Counted from the first letter of the stretch, positions 44,216 to 53,489 are shown. The stretch: DNA of 64,000 nt from Paraburkholderia graminis C4D1M (GCF_000172415.1 NZ_ABLD01000001.1:124001-188000); one strand, 5' to 3'. Numbers and translations are program-made. The notes: a model not told the origin generated them from the sequence alone.

Positions 44216-44245
44216 GGCACGCGCAAAAAACCGCCGGCGCGTGCC
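44216..44245 (-). terminator. Stem-loop after infA
   Basis: GGCACGCGC (44216-44224) and GCGCGTGCC (44237-44245) are perfect 9-bp arms around a 12-base loop. On the infA strand the loop ends in six T residues. It begins 7 bases beyond the infA stop and probably marks the 3-prime end or stabilises the transcript; T residues after the stem are missing. Confidence 0.5.
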
Positions 44246-44252
44246 GCTCGCC

Positions 44253-44525
44253 TTAACGGCGACGGAATTGCGAATTGCTGCGCGCGGCGCCGCCGCCTGC
44301 ACGCTCGTCTTTGTGACGGAAGTTGATCCGGCCTTTGGTCAGGTCGTAGACCGACAGTTCCAGCGTCACGCGGTCACCCGCGAGAATACGAATGTGGTTC
44401 TTGCGCATGCGTCCGGACGCGTAAGCGCCAACCACGACGCCGTTGTCGAGCGTCACGCGGTAACGGCTGTCCGGAAGTACTTCGTCGACGATACCGTCAA
44501 GTTCAAGCAGTTCTTCTTTCGCCAT
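44253..44525 (-). CDS. infA: Translation initiation factor IF-1, C-terminally extended paralogue
   Basis: A 90-residue S1-domain protein that binds the ribosomal A-site region during initiation. The IF-1 pattern is unmistakable: [60 protein letters not shown] and [12 protein letters not shown]. Classical IF-1 is 72 residues; this copy has an 18-residue tail rich in Gly, Arg and Ser ([18 protein letters not shown]). Burkholderiales carry an additional infA outside the ribosomal operon, and this stand-alone setting fits that copy. AGGAG lies seven bases before the ATG. Confidence 0.95.
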   Translation of the reverse strand: MAKEELLELDGIVDEVLPDSRYRVTLDNGVVVGAYASGRMRKNHIRILAGDRVTLELSVYDLTKGRINFRHKDERAGGGAARSNSQFRRR

Positions 44526-44650
44526 GCATAACTCCTGGTCGATGGGATAAGGGTTTGCGCGACGCCTTGCGGGCGGCGCTGCATCAGATACGGTTGCAAG
44601 CGGGCGGCAGGCCCGCCGTGCGGCAACGGCTTATGCGCCGCCGTGACCGC

Positions 44651-44938
44651 TCAAAGATCGGCGACCGACTGGCCGTCCACGCGGCCGTCGATCAGTTGCT
44701 CGGCGTGAGCCATGCACGCGATGCGCGCCTTGCCGGTGCCGTCGAACGGAAACAGATACTGGAGGCGGAACACGCGGCCCTCGGCGGCCGGATTCGCGCC
44801 CACGCGGCAAATGCGCACCGACGCGTCGTAGCCCGCGTCCGGATTGCGGCTCGTCTGGCCGTCGGTGGGGCGGCGCGGATAGACGAGCGGGTGAATCTCA
44901 TAACCTTTGTACGTCTTGACTGCCGAGTTCATTAGCAT
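44651..44938 (-). CDS. Conserved hypothetical protein, 95 aa
   Basis: A 95-residue soluble protein that I cannot assign. It begins MNSAVKTYKGYEIHPLVYPR and ends AHAEQLIDGRVDGQSVADL, with a central beta-type stretch (EGRVFRLQYLFPFDGTGKAR). The start is ATG at 44938 or the ATG two codons later; AGGA lies 5-6 bases upstream of the first. It precedes infA on the same strand by about 125 bases. Basic and aromatic residues are common, but no motif is known to me. Confidence 0.65.
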   Translation of the reverse strand: MLMNSAVKTYKGYEIHPLVYPRRPTDGQTSRNPDAGYDASVRICRVGANPAAEGRVFRLQYLFPFDGTGKARIACMAHAEQLIDGRVDGQSVADL

Positions 44939-45440
44939 AGATGTCCTGTAATACGTGGCCGGCATGTCACGCGTGTTACGCGCGGCACCGCAGGCCGGGC
45001 AGCGCAGCACCGGAAAGGCGCGCCGCCATTGAAAAAGTTAGCGCAGGCCCGATAGCGAGGGCTTGAGCGCGCCGCGTAAATTCGCGGATTCGATGGAGAA
45101 GAAACACGCTGATGTCGCGCGGACACCAGGCGGGTGAAAGCTGAAACTCAGCTGAACAACTCAGCTACACAACTCGCGACGGCTAATGCTGGCGGCGCAT
45201 TGCCGGAGTGACGGGATCGCCGACGGGCGGCGGTCGAACAGTCGGGGGTGTTGCGCAGATGCGGTATGAGACAGCCAGGCTGCGAATGCGGAATACAACT
45301 ATTCCAATATGATGCACTAAATACGTCTGATTGGATAGTAAAAAGTTCCATCCACGAACAGAGGGGCCGGCCGGTCGCTACAATGGCGAGTTGCCGCGCG
45401 AGGCAGCACGCGCCCCCGAACACCGTCACATCGTCATCCA
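44939..45440. other. 502-bp intergenic region upstream of the YheO-like regulator
   Basis: No gene is supported. The notable element is GGAATA-CAAC-TATTCC (45290-45305), a perfect 6-bp-arm dyad. ATTCCAAT (45301-45308) and ATTGGAT (45330-45336) form a second, imperfect dyad. ACTCAGCT is repeated near 45150. A TACAAT (45379-45384) could be a -10 element for the regulator; no matching -35 is clear. Confidence 0.5.
45290..45305. promoter_or_regulatory. Dyad GGAATA-N4-TATTCC upstream of the YheO-like gene
   Basis: A perfect 6-bp inverted repeat around CAAC, about 140 bases before the regulator start, in an AT-richer island. A candidate operator for the regulator itself or for another factor. Confidence 0.4.
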
Positions 45441-46085
45441 ATGCGCCAGACAACCGCGACCCCCGTGAAAGACCTGCTGCTCGAGCGCTACGCTCCCATC
45501 GCCGACGGCATCGCGGCGCTCTTCTATCCGTGCGCCGAAGTCGTGATCCACGATCTGCGCGACCAGACCATCGCGTACTTGGTGAACAATCTGTCGAAGC
45601 TCGAAGTGGGCGGTCCCTCGGTGCTCGACGAAGTGCACTACGCGGCGCGCGGGCGCACCATCGGACCGTACGAGAAGCTGAACTGGGACGGCCGGCGCAT
45701 GCGCTGCGTGAGCAACATTCTGTTCGACGACAACGGCAAGCCGGCCGGCATGCTGTGCATCAACTTCAATATCGCGGTGTTCGAAGACGTGCGTTCCACG
45801 CTCGACCTGTTCATCCGCGGCGGCAATTTGACCGACGCACCCGCCGAAGACCTGTTCCGCGACGACTGGCAGGACCGCATCAACACGTATCTGCATACGT
45901 GGCTGCGCGAGCGGCAGATCGGCATCAACGCGCTCACGCGCGAACACAAGCGCGAAATCGTCGAGGCGCTGCATGCGCAAGGCGCGTTTCGCGGCCGCAG
46001 TTCGGCGAACTATGTGGCCGCCGTGCTGACGATGGGCCGCGCAACCGTCTACAAAATCCTCAAGCAGATGAAGGAAGGCGGTTGA
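45441..46085 (+). CDS. YheO-like PAS/HTH transcriptional regulator
   Basis: A 214-residue cytosolic regulator of the YheO family. It starts with a PAS-like domain (LLERYAPIADGIAALFYPCA, then EVVIHDLRDQTIAYLVNNLS) and ends with a DNA-binding HTH (KREIVEALHAQGAFRGRSSA then NYVAAVLTMGRATVYKILKQ). The family senses an unknown small ligand. A DUF1653 gene follows 32 bases later on the same strand, so the two may be one operon. Confidence 0.85.
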   Translation: MRQTTATPVKDLLLERYAPIADGIAALFYPCAEVVIHDLRDQTIAYLVNNLSKLEVGGPSVLDEVHYAARGRTIGPYEKLNWDGRRMRCVSNILFDDNGKPAGMLCINFNIAVFEDVRSTLDLFIRGGNLTDAPAEDLFRDDWQDRINTYLHTWLRERQIGINALTREHKREIVEALHAQGAFRGRSSANYVAAVLTMGRATVYKILKQMKEGG

Positions 46086-46117
46086 ATCGCCGCACTGTCC
46101 AACCCAGGGAGAATTCG

Positions 46118-46321
46118 ATGGCTGAAACCACGCGCTACCGCCATTACAAAGGCGGCCTCTACGAACTGATATGCGAGGCGACGCTCGAGTCCGATCCGAC
46201 TGTCACGATGATCGTCTACAAGGCGAGCAACGGCACGATCTGGACACGTCCGGCGTCGGTGTTTTTCGAGCAGATCGAGCATGAAGGCGCGACGATGCCG
46301 CGCTTCGCCAGGATCGATTGA
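46118..46321 (+). CDS. DUF1653 family protein
   Basis: A 67-residue protein of the DUF1653 family, recognised from YRHYKGGLYELICEATLESD and the ending TRPASVFFEQIEHEGATMPR. These small beta-rich proteins have no established biochemical role. AGGGAG precedes the ATG. It follows the YheO-like regulator by 32 bases and is convergent with the ferredoxin gene. Confidence 0.85.
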   Translation: MAETTRYRHYKGGLYELICEATLESDPTVTMIVYKASNGTIWTRPASVFFEQIEHEGATMPRFARID

Positions 46322-46339
46322 GGGGATAAGCCTCGCTTC

Positions 46340-46657
46340 TCAACGCGACGACGACGACTGCAGTTCCACAGCGTCCGGCGCTTCTATCACCACATCGGTT
46401 TCGGCAATCGCGACGCACGGCAGGATATAACCTTCCTGCTTTTCCTCGCGGCTAAGACCTGGCCATTCGATCGTGTAGCGAACGCGTCCCGCCGTCATTT
46501 TGCAGATGCACGTACGACACGTGCCGTTGCGGCATGAACGCGGCAAGCGCAGATCGGCGAAGCCGGCGGCTTCCAGAATGGTGAGCGAATCGGGCGCTTC
46601 GAAGCTGCGGCCAAGCGGCTCGACGCGCACGACAGGTGGGCGGTGTGAATCGGACAT
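46340..46657 (-). CDS. Plant-type 2Fe-2S ferredoxin
   Basis: A 105-residue ferredoxin. The cluster-binding Cys are in SCRNGTCRTCICKMTAGRV (C-x4-C-x2-C) with the fourth in GYILPCVAIAETDVVIEAP. It carries electrons to an oxygenase or reductase not found in the window. No Shine-Dalgarno is obvious. The sigma-54 activator gene lies 79 bases upstream on the same strand, and DUF1653 is convergent. An isolated gene of this kind is common in Burkholderia. Confidence 0.9.
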   Translation of the reverse strand: MSDSHRPPVVRVEPLGRSFEAPDSLTILEAAGFADLRLPRSCRNGTCRTCICKMTAGRVRYTIEWPGLSREEKQEGYILPCVAIAETDVVIEAPDAVELQSSSSR

Positions 46658-46736
46658 CGTGTGAATGTGTGACTGTGCTCGTCACACTTTACACGGTCGC
46701 GCGGTCTTTCCTGGCGGCCGTCGCTGTATCGACGCT

Positions 46737-48725
46737 TCAATGAGTCGTGCCGGCCCGCCGCAAATAGCGGTACACCGTATTGCGCGCGAGTCCCAGTTCG
46801 CGTGCCGCCGCCGACACATTGCCGTCCAACCGCGCAAGCGTCTGCGCGATCAACGTGGCCTGCCAGTCTTCCATGCGCGACGGCGCGGGCGTCTGACTGC
46901 TACCTGGATTGCTGTCCATCGCGTCGTCGCAGGTTCGCAGAGACGAGCGCGAGTCGTCGTTCGCCGCGGCATCGGCGCAATCATGCAGGAAGTCTTCCGG
47001 CAGATCGTCGAGTTCGATTTGATCCGCGCCTTCGGCCATGATGCTCGCGGTGCGCAGCACGTTCGCCAGTTGCCGCAGATTGCCGGGCCAGCGGCATTGC
47101 ATGAAGCGCTCGAGCACTTGCGGCGAAACGCGGCGCGGCACGCCGTCGCCCTCGCACTGAAGTTCCAGCACACGCGCGATGAGCGCTTCCAGATCCGTGC
47201 GCTCGCGCAGCGCCGGCAACGTCACAACGAGTCCGTTGATGCGGTAGTACAAGTCCTCGCGGAAGATGCCTTCCTCGATCATCGCGCGCAGATTGCGGTG
47301 CGTCGCGCAGACGATCCGCAGGTCGACCGGAATGGCGCGCGTGCCGCCGAGCGGCACCACGCTGCGCTCCTGCAGCACGCGCATGAGCCGCACCTGCTGC
47401 GCGAGCGGCATATCGCCGATTTCATCGAGGAACAGCGTGCCGCCGTCGGCCTGCACGATCTTGCCGACACTGCCGCGTTTTTTTGCGCCGGTGAACGCGC
47501 CGTCTTCATAGCCGAACAGTTCGGCTTCGATCAGGCTGTCGGGCAGCGACGCGCAGTTCAACGCGACGAACGGCGCCGTGCGCCGCGGCGAATCGTGATG
47601 GATCGCGCGCGCGAGCCATTCCTTGCCGGTGCCCGTTTTGCCGAGGATCAGGATCGGAATGTCGCGACCGCGCACCTTGCCGACGCGCCGCAGAATCGCG
47701 GACATTTGCGCGTCGCCGGTGTCGAGTGTTTCAAGTGTGGCTGGCGTGACATTGGACGGCGATTCCACAATCCGCGCCGCGTGACGCGCGCCATGCGTTG
47801 TCAAGCCACGCGCCGTGCCGACAACATCCGCTGCCGGCGCGACATAACGCTGCGCCGAATACTCGCCGCGCGCGACGACGCGCACGCCGCTCGGCAACGT
47901 CAGCACGATATTGTCGCCCGGCGCGCGCGCGATCCGCTGCAACACGTCGGCGAACGCGGCGCCGAACAGCGCCTCGAACGGCTGCACCTGCAACGCGGGG
48001 AGCGCTTGTCCGAACTGGAACAGCGCACTGCGGTTGGCCGACAGGAATGTGCCGTCGGCGGCGAACGCGGCGAGTCCCTCAAACAGCGTGCCGATGAATT
48101 CGGCGCGCGCGTGAAAGTGCACGCGCAACGCATCGGCGAATTGATTGGAGAACAGATGATTTTCGATCATCTGCGCCGACATTCTGACGAGCGCCAGCGT
48201 GTGCTTGTGAAAGCCGCGCGTGTCGCCGCTCACGTCGAGTGCGCCGATGGTGCGCCCGAACGGATCGGCGATGGGCGCGCACGAGCAGGTGAGAATGCGG
48301 TTCGCGTGCAGGAAGTGTTCGTCGGCGTGAACCACGGTCGGCTGTCCGTCGACGAGCGCCGTGCCGATTGCATTCGTGCCGCGGTCGGCCTCGGCCCATG
48401 ACACGCCCGGACACAGCGCGACGCGATTCGCTTTCGCGACGAAGTCGCTGTCGCCGAGACTATGGAGGATCACGCCCTGGCTGTCGGTGAGCAGCACCAT
48501 GCTTTGCGTGTCGACGATCTGCGCATGCAGCGTTTCCATGACGGGCAGCGCATGCGTATACAGCGACTGATTGCACTCAACCAGTTCGCGCAGCGCAGGC
48601 CGGCGCAGCGGCTGAAAATCCGGCATTTCCGACGCGCGCAGCCCGAGTTCGAGCGAGCGCGCATGAGCTTGCGCGATGACATCGGGCCGACCGATGCGGG
48701 ACGGCGTGGCGGGGCGATGGCTCAA
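46737..48725 (-). CDS. Sigma-54-dependent transcriptional activator (AcoR-like)
   Basis: A 662-residue activator. A GAF-type sensor domain (VLLTDSQGVILHSLGDSDFV, about residues 75-200) is followed by a second sensor-like region and then the AAA+ domain: Walker A GKTGTGKEW, the sigma-54 contact loop GAFTGAKKRG, Walker B TLFLDEIGDM, and the R-finger region HRNLRAMIEEGIFREDLYYR. A Fis-type HTH ends the protein (LDGNVSAAARELGLARNTVY). It is similar to AcoR, the acetoin-operon activator. The start is TTG at 48725 with GGAG 9 bases upstream. No target with a -24/-12 promoter is evident nearby; the nasT promoter is more probably NtrC-dependent. Confidence 0.9.
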   Translation of the reverse strand: MSHRPATPSRIGRPDVIAQAHARSLELGLRASEMPDFQPLRRPALRELVECNQSLYTHALPVMETLHAQIVDTQSMVLLTDSQGVILHSLGDSDFVAKANRVALCPGVSWAEADRGTNAIGTALVDGQPTVVHADEHFLHANRILTCSCAPIADPFGRTIGALDVSGDTRGFHKHTLALVRMSAQMIENHLFSNQFADALRVHFHARAEFIGTLFEGLAAFAADGTFLSANRSALFQFGQALPALQVQPFEALFGAAFADVLQRIARAPGDNIVLTLPSGVRVVARGEYSAQRYVAPAADVVGTARGLTTHGARHAARIVESPSNVTPATLETLDTGDAQMSAILRRVGKVRGRDIPILILGKTGTGKEWLARAIHHDSPRRTAPFVALNCASLPDSLIEAELFGYEDGAFTGAKKRGSVGKIVQADGGTLFLDEIGDMPLAQQVRLMRVLQERSVVPLGGTRAIPVDLRIVCATHRNLRAMIEEGIFREDLYYRINGLVVTLPALRERTDLEALIARVLELQCEGDGVPRRVSPQVLERFMQCRWPGNLRQLANVLRTASIMAEGADQIELDDLPEDFLHDCADAAANDDSRSSLRTCDDAMDSNPGSSQTPAPSRMEDWQATLIAQTLARLDGNVSAAARELGLARNTVYRYLRRAGTTH

Positions 48726-49161
48726 GGCATGTCTCCGGTATTCGGATGCGGCGGGTGCGTTGCCCGCCGTTCGATGCCGCAGCGCAGCATGCGCGCTTGC
48801 GGGCGAATACCGATATTACAGGAGCCGAAGCCGCGCGCGTCGCAGGGAAAACACCCGGCGCGGGTCGGTAGGCACGCAAGCGCCATGCACGCTTCGTGCG
48901 CAATCGCGTGCGCAATTCGCGGGCAACTTCGCACCTGGATCAAGCGGCGGAAAGGAAAACTTGCGCCGCGCAGGAACTCGTCTAAAGTGAATCAAATCAT
49001 CCTCGCGACGCGCGAATGGCGCGTTTCCGCATGCGACGGATGACGAGCCCGCGTCGCCGGCATTGGACAAGGAGGAGGCAGCCCGGGGCGCGATCAGATG
49101 TAACCGGCGTGCGCATTACCCATGCGAATCATGCGCGGCGCCTAACTTCCAGGTGACTCCC
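48726..49161. other. 436-bp intergenic region, no gene supported
   Basis: Between the divergent sigma-54 activator and the DUF1488 gene. Short open frames on both strands lack family resemblance and good ribosome sites. I see no repeat or strong promoter apart from general AT enrichment near 48985-49010. Confidence 0.45.
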
Positions 49162-49452
49162 ATGCAGATCCTTTTCCCGAATGAAAATCCTGAGTATTCA
49201 GGTCGCGAACTCACCCTGGCGTTTCCGGCGCTGGTCGATGGGCAGAGGGTGGAGTGCATGATCACCGCGGAAGCGCTCGAAGATCATTTCGGCGCCGCGT
49301 CGCCGCGTCTGGAAGACATGGTCGGCGCGTTCGACACGCACCGCGAGCGCATCGAAGCCGCCACGCGTCGTCTGCTCTCTGAGACGAGCGCGCAATGCGT
49401 CGTGCTGCGCAGCGGCTATGTGCGCTTTTATGAAGCGAACTGGCGTGCCTGA
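49162..49452 (+). CDS. DUF1488 family protein
   Basis: A 96-residue protein of the DUF1488 family (ELTLAFPALVDGQRVECMIT and ALEDHFGA with a helical C-terminus). Members are short, widespread in Proteobacteria and of unknown function. The ATG at 49162 has AGGTGA upstream; the longer in-frame start at 49063 adds Cys-rich residues without support. It is convergent with the purine permease gene 30 bases away. Confidence 0.85.
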   Translation: MQILFPNENPEYSGRELTLAFPALVDGQRVECMITAEALEDHFGAASPRLEDMVGAFDTHRERIEAATRRLLSETSAQCVVLRSGYVRFYEANWRA

Positions 49453-49482
49453 GCGCATCGGCACGCCGCGGTTCGCAAGAAC

Positions 49483-50784
49483 TTACTCGCTGCCGAGGTA
49501 GAAATAGCGGAACAGGAAGATCGCCGCGATGATCCACACGACGAGCTTCACCTGGCGCGCGCGGCCGGTCAGCAACTTCAGTCCCGCATACGAGATGAAG
49601 CCGAACGCGACGCCATTCGCGATCGAGTAAGTGAACGGCATCAGCAGAGCGGTTAGCGCGGCCGGCACGACTTCGGTTGCGTCGTCCCACGGCAGGTCGA
49701 GCATTTCGCGCAGCATCAGGCACGACACGTAGAGCAGCGCCGGCGCCGTCGCGTAGCCGGGCACCACGCCCGCGAGCGGCGCGAAGAACAGCGCGGCAAG
49801 GAACAGCACGGCCACCGTGACCGCCGTCACGCCGGTGCGCCCGCCTGCCTGCACGCCCGACGCGCTTTCGATATACGCGGTCGTCGACGACGTGCCGAGC
49901 ATCGAGCCCGCCAGAATGGCGGTGCTGTCCGCAAGCAGCGCGCGGTTCAGCCGATGCATCTTGCCTTCCACCAGCAGACCCGCGCGATTGGCCACGCCCA
50001 TCAGCGTGCCCGTTGCATCGAACAGTTCAACGAGGAAGAACACCAGGATCACGTTCAGCACGCCGGTGGACAGCGCGCCGCGAATGTCGAGCTGGAACAG
50101 CGTCGGCGAAATCGACGGCGGCGCGGACACGATGCCGTGGAACTGATTGCCGCCGAAGAAAAAGCTCAATACGGTCACGCCGACAATGCCGATCAGGATC
50201 GCGCCGCGCACGCGCAGATAGTCGAGCGTGACGATCGCGAAAAAGCCGATGATCGCGAGCACCACATGCGGGTTATGCAGATCGCCGAGCGTGACGAGCG
50301 TGGCCGGATTGCCGACCACGACGCCCGCCGTCTTCAGCGAAATGATCGCGAGAAAGAGGCCGATGCCGCCGGTGATGGCAATGCGTATCGAGTGCGGAAT
50401 GCCGGTGACAATGACCTCGCGCACGCGAAACAGCGTAACGACGAGAAACAGGCACCCGGAGATGAACACCGCGCCGAGCGCGGCTTGCCACGTAAAGCCC
50501 ATGCCCTTGACGACCGTGTACGCGAAGTACGCGTTCAGGCCCATGCCCGGCGCAAGCGCGATCGGGTAGTTCGCATACAGACCCATGATCAGCGAGGCCA
50601 GCGCGGCGACGAGGCAGGTCGCGACGAACACGGCGTCTTTCGGCATCCCCGCGTCGCCCAGAATCGCCGGGTTCACGAAGATGATGTAGGCCATCGTCAG
50701 AAAAGTGGTCAGGCCGGCCAGCACTTCGGTGCGCAGATTGGTGCCGGCGGCGTCGAGGCCGAAATAGCGTTTTATGGAATCCAT
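49483..50784 (-). CDS. NCS2/AzgA-type purine permease
   Basis: A 433-residue inner-membrane transporter of the AzgA-like branch (adenine/guanine/hypoxanthine permeases). The N-terminus RYFGLDAAGTNLRTEVLAGL followed by TTFLTMAYIIFVNPAILGDA is the signature of the group. Further motifs are ALAPGMGLNAYFAYTVV and VLVFFLVELFDATGTLMGVA, and AGSMLGTSSTTAYIESASGV near residue 310. Fourteen membrane segments are expected. The ATG at 50784 was preferred to an upstream start that adds 21 basic residues. I see no purine riboswitch upstream. The exact purine is not deducible. Confidence 0.92.
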   Translation of the reverse strand: MDSIKRYFGLDAAGTNLRTEVLAGLTTFLTMAYIIFVNPAILGDAGMPKDAVFVATCLVAALASLIMGLYANYPIALAPGMGLNAYFAYTVVKGMGFTWQAALGAVFISGCLFLVVTLFRVREVIVTGIPHSIRIAITGGIGLFLAIISLKTAGVVVGNPATLVTLGDLHNPHVVLAIIGFFAIVTLDYLRVRGAILIGIVGVTVLSFFFGGNQFHGIVSAPPSISPTLFQLDIRGALSTGVLNVILVFFLVELFDATGTLMGVANRAGLLVEGKMHRLNRALLADSTAILAGSMLGTSSTTAYIESASGVQAGGRTGVTAVTVAVLFLAALFFAPLAGVVPGYATAPALLYVSCLMLREMLDLPWDDATEVVPAALTALLMPFTYSIANGVAFGFISYAGLKLLTGRARQVKLVVWIIAAIFLFRYFYLGSE

Positions 50785-50885
50785 ATGGCGGGTCTCTCGT
50801 CGTAGGGGCGAGATGATACCTTGCCAGCGCGTGGGGCGCAGCCGCAAGCGAATTTACGATGTCGCCAGGCAACGGTGCGCGCGGC

Positions 50886-51659
50886 TTACGGCTCGCGTGG
50901 CTTCGTCAGACGGTCCACCACGGCGTTCAGCATATCGACCGGCAGCGGAAACACGATGGTCGAGTTCTTGTCGGCGGCAATCGTCGTCAGCGTTTGCAGG
51001 TAGCGCAACTGCATGGCTTGCGGCTCGCGCGCGAGCGTCTGCGCGGCCTGCAGCAATTGCTGCGACGCCTGCAATTCGCCTTCCGCATGAATCACCTTCG
51101 CGCGACGTTCGCGCTCGGCTTCGGCCTGACGGGCAATCGCGCGGATCATCGTTTCGTTGATGTCCACATGCTTGATCTCGACGATGGCGACCTTGATGCC
51201 CCACGCATCGGTCTGCGCATCGAGCACTTTCTGGATGTCGGCGTTGAGCTGTTCGCGATCGGCGAGCAGTTCATCGAGTTCATGCTTGCCGAGCACCGCG
51301 CGCAGCGTGGTCTGCGATAGCTGGCTGGTCGCCTCGAAATAGCGCGCCACCTGGATCACGGCCTTCTCCGGATCGACCACGCGAAAGTACACCACCGCGT
51401 TGACCTTGACCGAAACGTTGTCGCGCGTGATCACGTCCTGCGGCGGCACGTCGAACACGACCGTGCGCAGGTCGATGCGCACCACCTGCTGCACGACCGG
51501 AATAATCAGCACGAGCCCAGGCCCCTTGACCTTCCAGAAGCGCCCGAGCATGAACACGACGCCGCGTTCGTACTCGCGAAAGATCTTTATCGACGACGCA
51601 ATCAGCGCGGCGATGAGCAGAATCAGAATGCTGCTGAAGCCGAATGTGAAACCGATCAT
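50886..51659 (-). CDS. Slipin / stomatin-like SPFH protein
   Basis: A 257-residue membrane-anchored SPFH protein. It has an N-terminal membrane segment ([19 protein letters not shown]), then the stomatin core: [20 protein letters not shown] and [20 protein letters not shown], and the C-terminal coiled-coil region [20 protein letters not shown]. Slipins are found in tight pairs with NfeD proteases; the overlap here (ATGA) is exactly that. It probably organises membrane microdomains with NfeD. The Shine-Dalgarno GGAGG sits inside the last codons of the NfeD gene. Confidence 0.93.
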   Translation of the reverse strand: MIGFTFGFSSILILLIAALIASSIKIFREYERGVVFMLGRFWKVKGPGLVLIIPVVQQVVRIDLRTVVFDVPPQDVITRDNVSVKVNAVVYFRVVDPEKAVIQVARYFEATSQLSQTTLRAVLGKHELDELLADREQLNADIQKVLDAQTDAWGIKVAIVEIKHVDINETMIRAIARQAEAERERRAKVIHAEGELQASQQLLQAAQTLAREPQAMQLRYLQTLTTIAADKNSTIVFPLPVDMLNAVVDRLTKPREP

Positions 51660-53401
51660 GAGGTTTTTCCTCCGAGAGAGGGGTGTTGTTGTTGCTGTTG
51701 TTGCTGTGCTTGCTGTTGTTGGAGCGCCTGCGCGGCGGCGACGGGCTCCACCGTGAGCGTCAGCCCCTGGCGCGCGGTCACGCGAACCGCGTCGCCGGCC
51801 GCGAGCGGAACCGCGCTCGACACCTGCCAGCGCTCGCCGTTGATCCGCGCCCAGCCGGCCAGGTTGCTGTGTGCCGCGCCTGGGTCTGCGGCCGCGTCTG
51901 AGGCGGCCACGAGACCGCCTTCGAGCACCACGCCGACGCTGCCGATCAGCCCTTCGGAACCCGTCACCACCGGCCTGCGCCGCGCCCGCAGCGCGAGCTG
52001 CGATACGCCCAGCACGAACAGCACGCTGAATACGGTGACGGCGGCGATCATCGGCAGCGGGATGCCGTAGCCGGGCACGTCCGTGTCGATCAGCATCAAC
52101 GCGCCGATCACGAACGCGACAATGCCGCCGAAGCCGAGCGAACCGAAGGTCGGCAGAAACGCCTCGCCGATCAGAAACGCGATGCCGAGAAAGATCAGGC
52201 CGAGGCCGACGTAGTTGACCGGCAGCATCTGCATGGCGAACAGCCCGATAAGCAGACTGATCGCGCCGACCACGCCGGGCAGCACGAAACCGGGGTTCGC
52301 GAATTCGAAGAAGAGGCCGTACATGCCGAGCATCAGCAGCATCAGCGCGACGTTCGGATCGGTGATGACCGCGAGGAAGTGGCTGCGCCAGTCGGCTTCG
52401 AGCGTGACGACGGGCGCATGCGCCGTCGCGAGCTTGACGTTGCCCGCGCTCGTTGCGACGGTGCGGCCGTCGAGCTGACGCAGCAGATCGGGCACGTCGC
52501 GCGCGTTGAGGTCGACGACGTGCTGCGCGAGCGCGTCGGCGGCGGTGAGGCTCACCGCCTCGCGCACCGCGCGCTCGGCCCAGTCGGCGTTGCGCCCGCG
52601 CATTTGCGCGAGGCCGCGGATATAGGCGGCGGCGTCGTGAACCTGCTTGCGCAGTTCCGTCGATTGGGTGTCGAGCGGGAGTGTGGTGGGGGAGCGGGTT
52701 GATGCCGGGCTTGTCGTGGCGCTCGCGCCGCTTGCGCTGCTGGCGGCACCAACGCCGCTAGCAGAACCGCCCGGCGCCGGCGCTTGCGGCGCGCGATCGC
52801 CCGTGCCCGGCAGGCGCGGCGTGCCGTCTCCCGGAGGCTCCGTGCCGCCGATGCCCATCTGGATCGGCGTGGCCGCGCCGAGGTTGGTGCCCGGCGCCAT
52901 CGCCGCAATATGGCTCGCGTAGACGATGTAGGTCCCCGCGCTCGCGGCTCGCGCGCCGCTCGGGGCGATGAACGTCGCGACCGGCACCGGCGAGCCGAGG
53001 ATCGCCTTGATGATCTGCCGCATCGACGTATCGAGCCCGCCCGGCGTGTCCAGTTGCAGCACCGCGAGTTGCGCGTGACTGTCGGCGGCGCGCTGCAGAC
53101 TGCGCACGATGAAGTCGGCGCTCGCAGGTCCGATCGCGCCGCTGACGGGAATCACGACCACGCTGTTGAGCGCTTGCGCAGCGGCGTTCTGTCCACTGAC
53201 GGGCGCAGCCTGGGCCACAGCCGCATCTTCGCCCGACGCGAAGCCAGGTACGAACCCAGGCCCAAACAGACCCCCAACCGCGAACGTCAAAAGCATCCCG
53301 AACGCGGTCATGCCGCGCAGGAACCGGCGCGCGACACCGCCGCGGATAAACGGCCGGCGCGCGCCAGACTGCCGGAACGGGCGACGTGAAGACGTGCTCA
53401 T
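51656..53401 (-). CDS. NfeD1-type membrane serine protease
   Basis: A 581-residue membrane protein. Residues 1-66 hold a leader and membrane anchor; a ClpP-like protease domain follows ([40 protein letters not shown]) with the predicted catalytic Ser154 in [12 protein letters not shown] low-complexity linker (about 186-246) precedes the probable catalytic Lys near residue 252 ([15 protein letters not shown]). Then come several membrane segments (about 330-480) and a C-terminal OB domain ([16 protein letters not shown] onward). It ends in a Gln-rich tail. It overlaps the slipin gene by 4 bases; the pair is thought to process stomatin-like partners. Confidence 0.9.
   Translation of the reverse strand: MSTSSRRPFRQSGARRPFIRGGVARRFLRGMTAFGMLLTFAVGGLFGPGFVPGFASGEDAAVAQAAPVSGQNAAAQALNSVVVIPVSGAIGPASADFIVRSLQRAADSHAQLAVLQLDTPGGLDTSMRQIIKAILGSPVPVATFIAPSGARAASAGTYIVYASHIAAMAPGTNLGAATPIQMGIGGTEPPGDGTPRLPGTGDRAPQAPAPGGSASGVGAASSASGASATTSPASTRSPTTLPLDTQSTELRKQVHDAAAYIRGLAQMRGRNADWAERAVREAVSLTAADALAQHVVDLNARDVPDLLRQLDGRTVATSAGNVKLATAHAPVVTLEADWRSHFLAVITDPNVALMLLMLGMYGLFFEFANPGFVLPGVVGAISLLIGLFAMQMLPVNYVGLGLIFLGIAFLIGEAFLPTFGSLGFGGIVAFVIGALMLIDTDVPGYGIPLPMIAAVTVFSVLFVLGVSQLALRARRRPVVTGSEGLIGSVGVVLEGGLVAASDAAADPGAAHSNLAGWARINGERWQVSSAVPLAAGDAVRVTARQGLTLTVEPVAAAQALQQQQAQQQQQQQHPSLGGKTS
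51683..51721. repeat. CAG/CAA trinucleotide tract, C-terminus of NfeD
   Basis: Read on the coding strand, a run of CAA and CAG codons gives a nearly pure Gln stretch near the end of the NfeD protein ([16 protein letters not shown]). Such tracts are prone to slippage in units of three, so length may vary between strains without breaking the frame. Confidence 0.8.
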
Positions 53402-53489
53402 GGCTAACGGGCGCCGCGTGCCGTCGACGGATACGAAGACGGACCGGCGCGGGCCGACCCTCCAGGAAGACTGGCCTGCTTCTTACAGC

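Larger units (their letters stand above)
43782..44252. other. 470-bp intergenic region between nasT and infA
   Basis: No gene is supported here. It holds the sigma-54 promoter match and two NtrC-like sites upstream of nasT, a TTCTTAAGAA palindrome (43962-43971), five A-tracts of 5-6 bases (44052-44106) and a 9-bp inverted repeat just after the infA stop (44216-44245). Confidence 0.6.

Noticed and set aside
45148..45453. A 101-codon open frame on the minus strand before the YheO-like gene
   Set aside because: No family resemblance, atypical composition, and overlap with the probable promoter region.
46665..48401. A 578-codon open frame opposite the sigma-54 activator
   Set aside because: Antisense shadow; the minus strand shows Walker A, GAFTGA and a Fis HTH.
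49018..49032. Possible sigma-54 promoter near the DUF1488 gene (GGCGCGTTTCCGC)
   Set aside because: The spacing between GG and GC is 9 rather than 10 and the flanks do not match.
49483..50784. Purine riboswitch before the NCS2 permease
   Set aside because: The roughly 100-base leader lacks a three-stem purine-aptamer pattern by eye.
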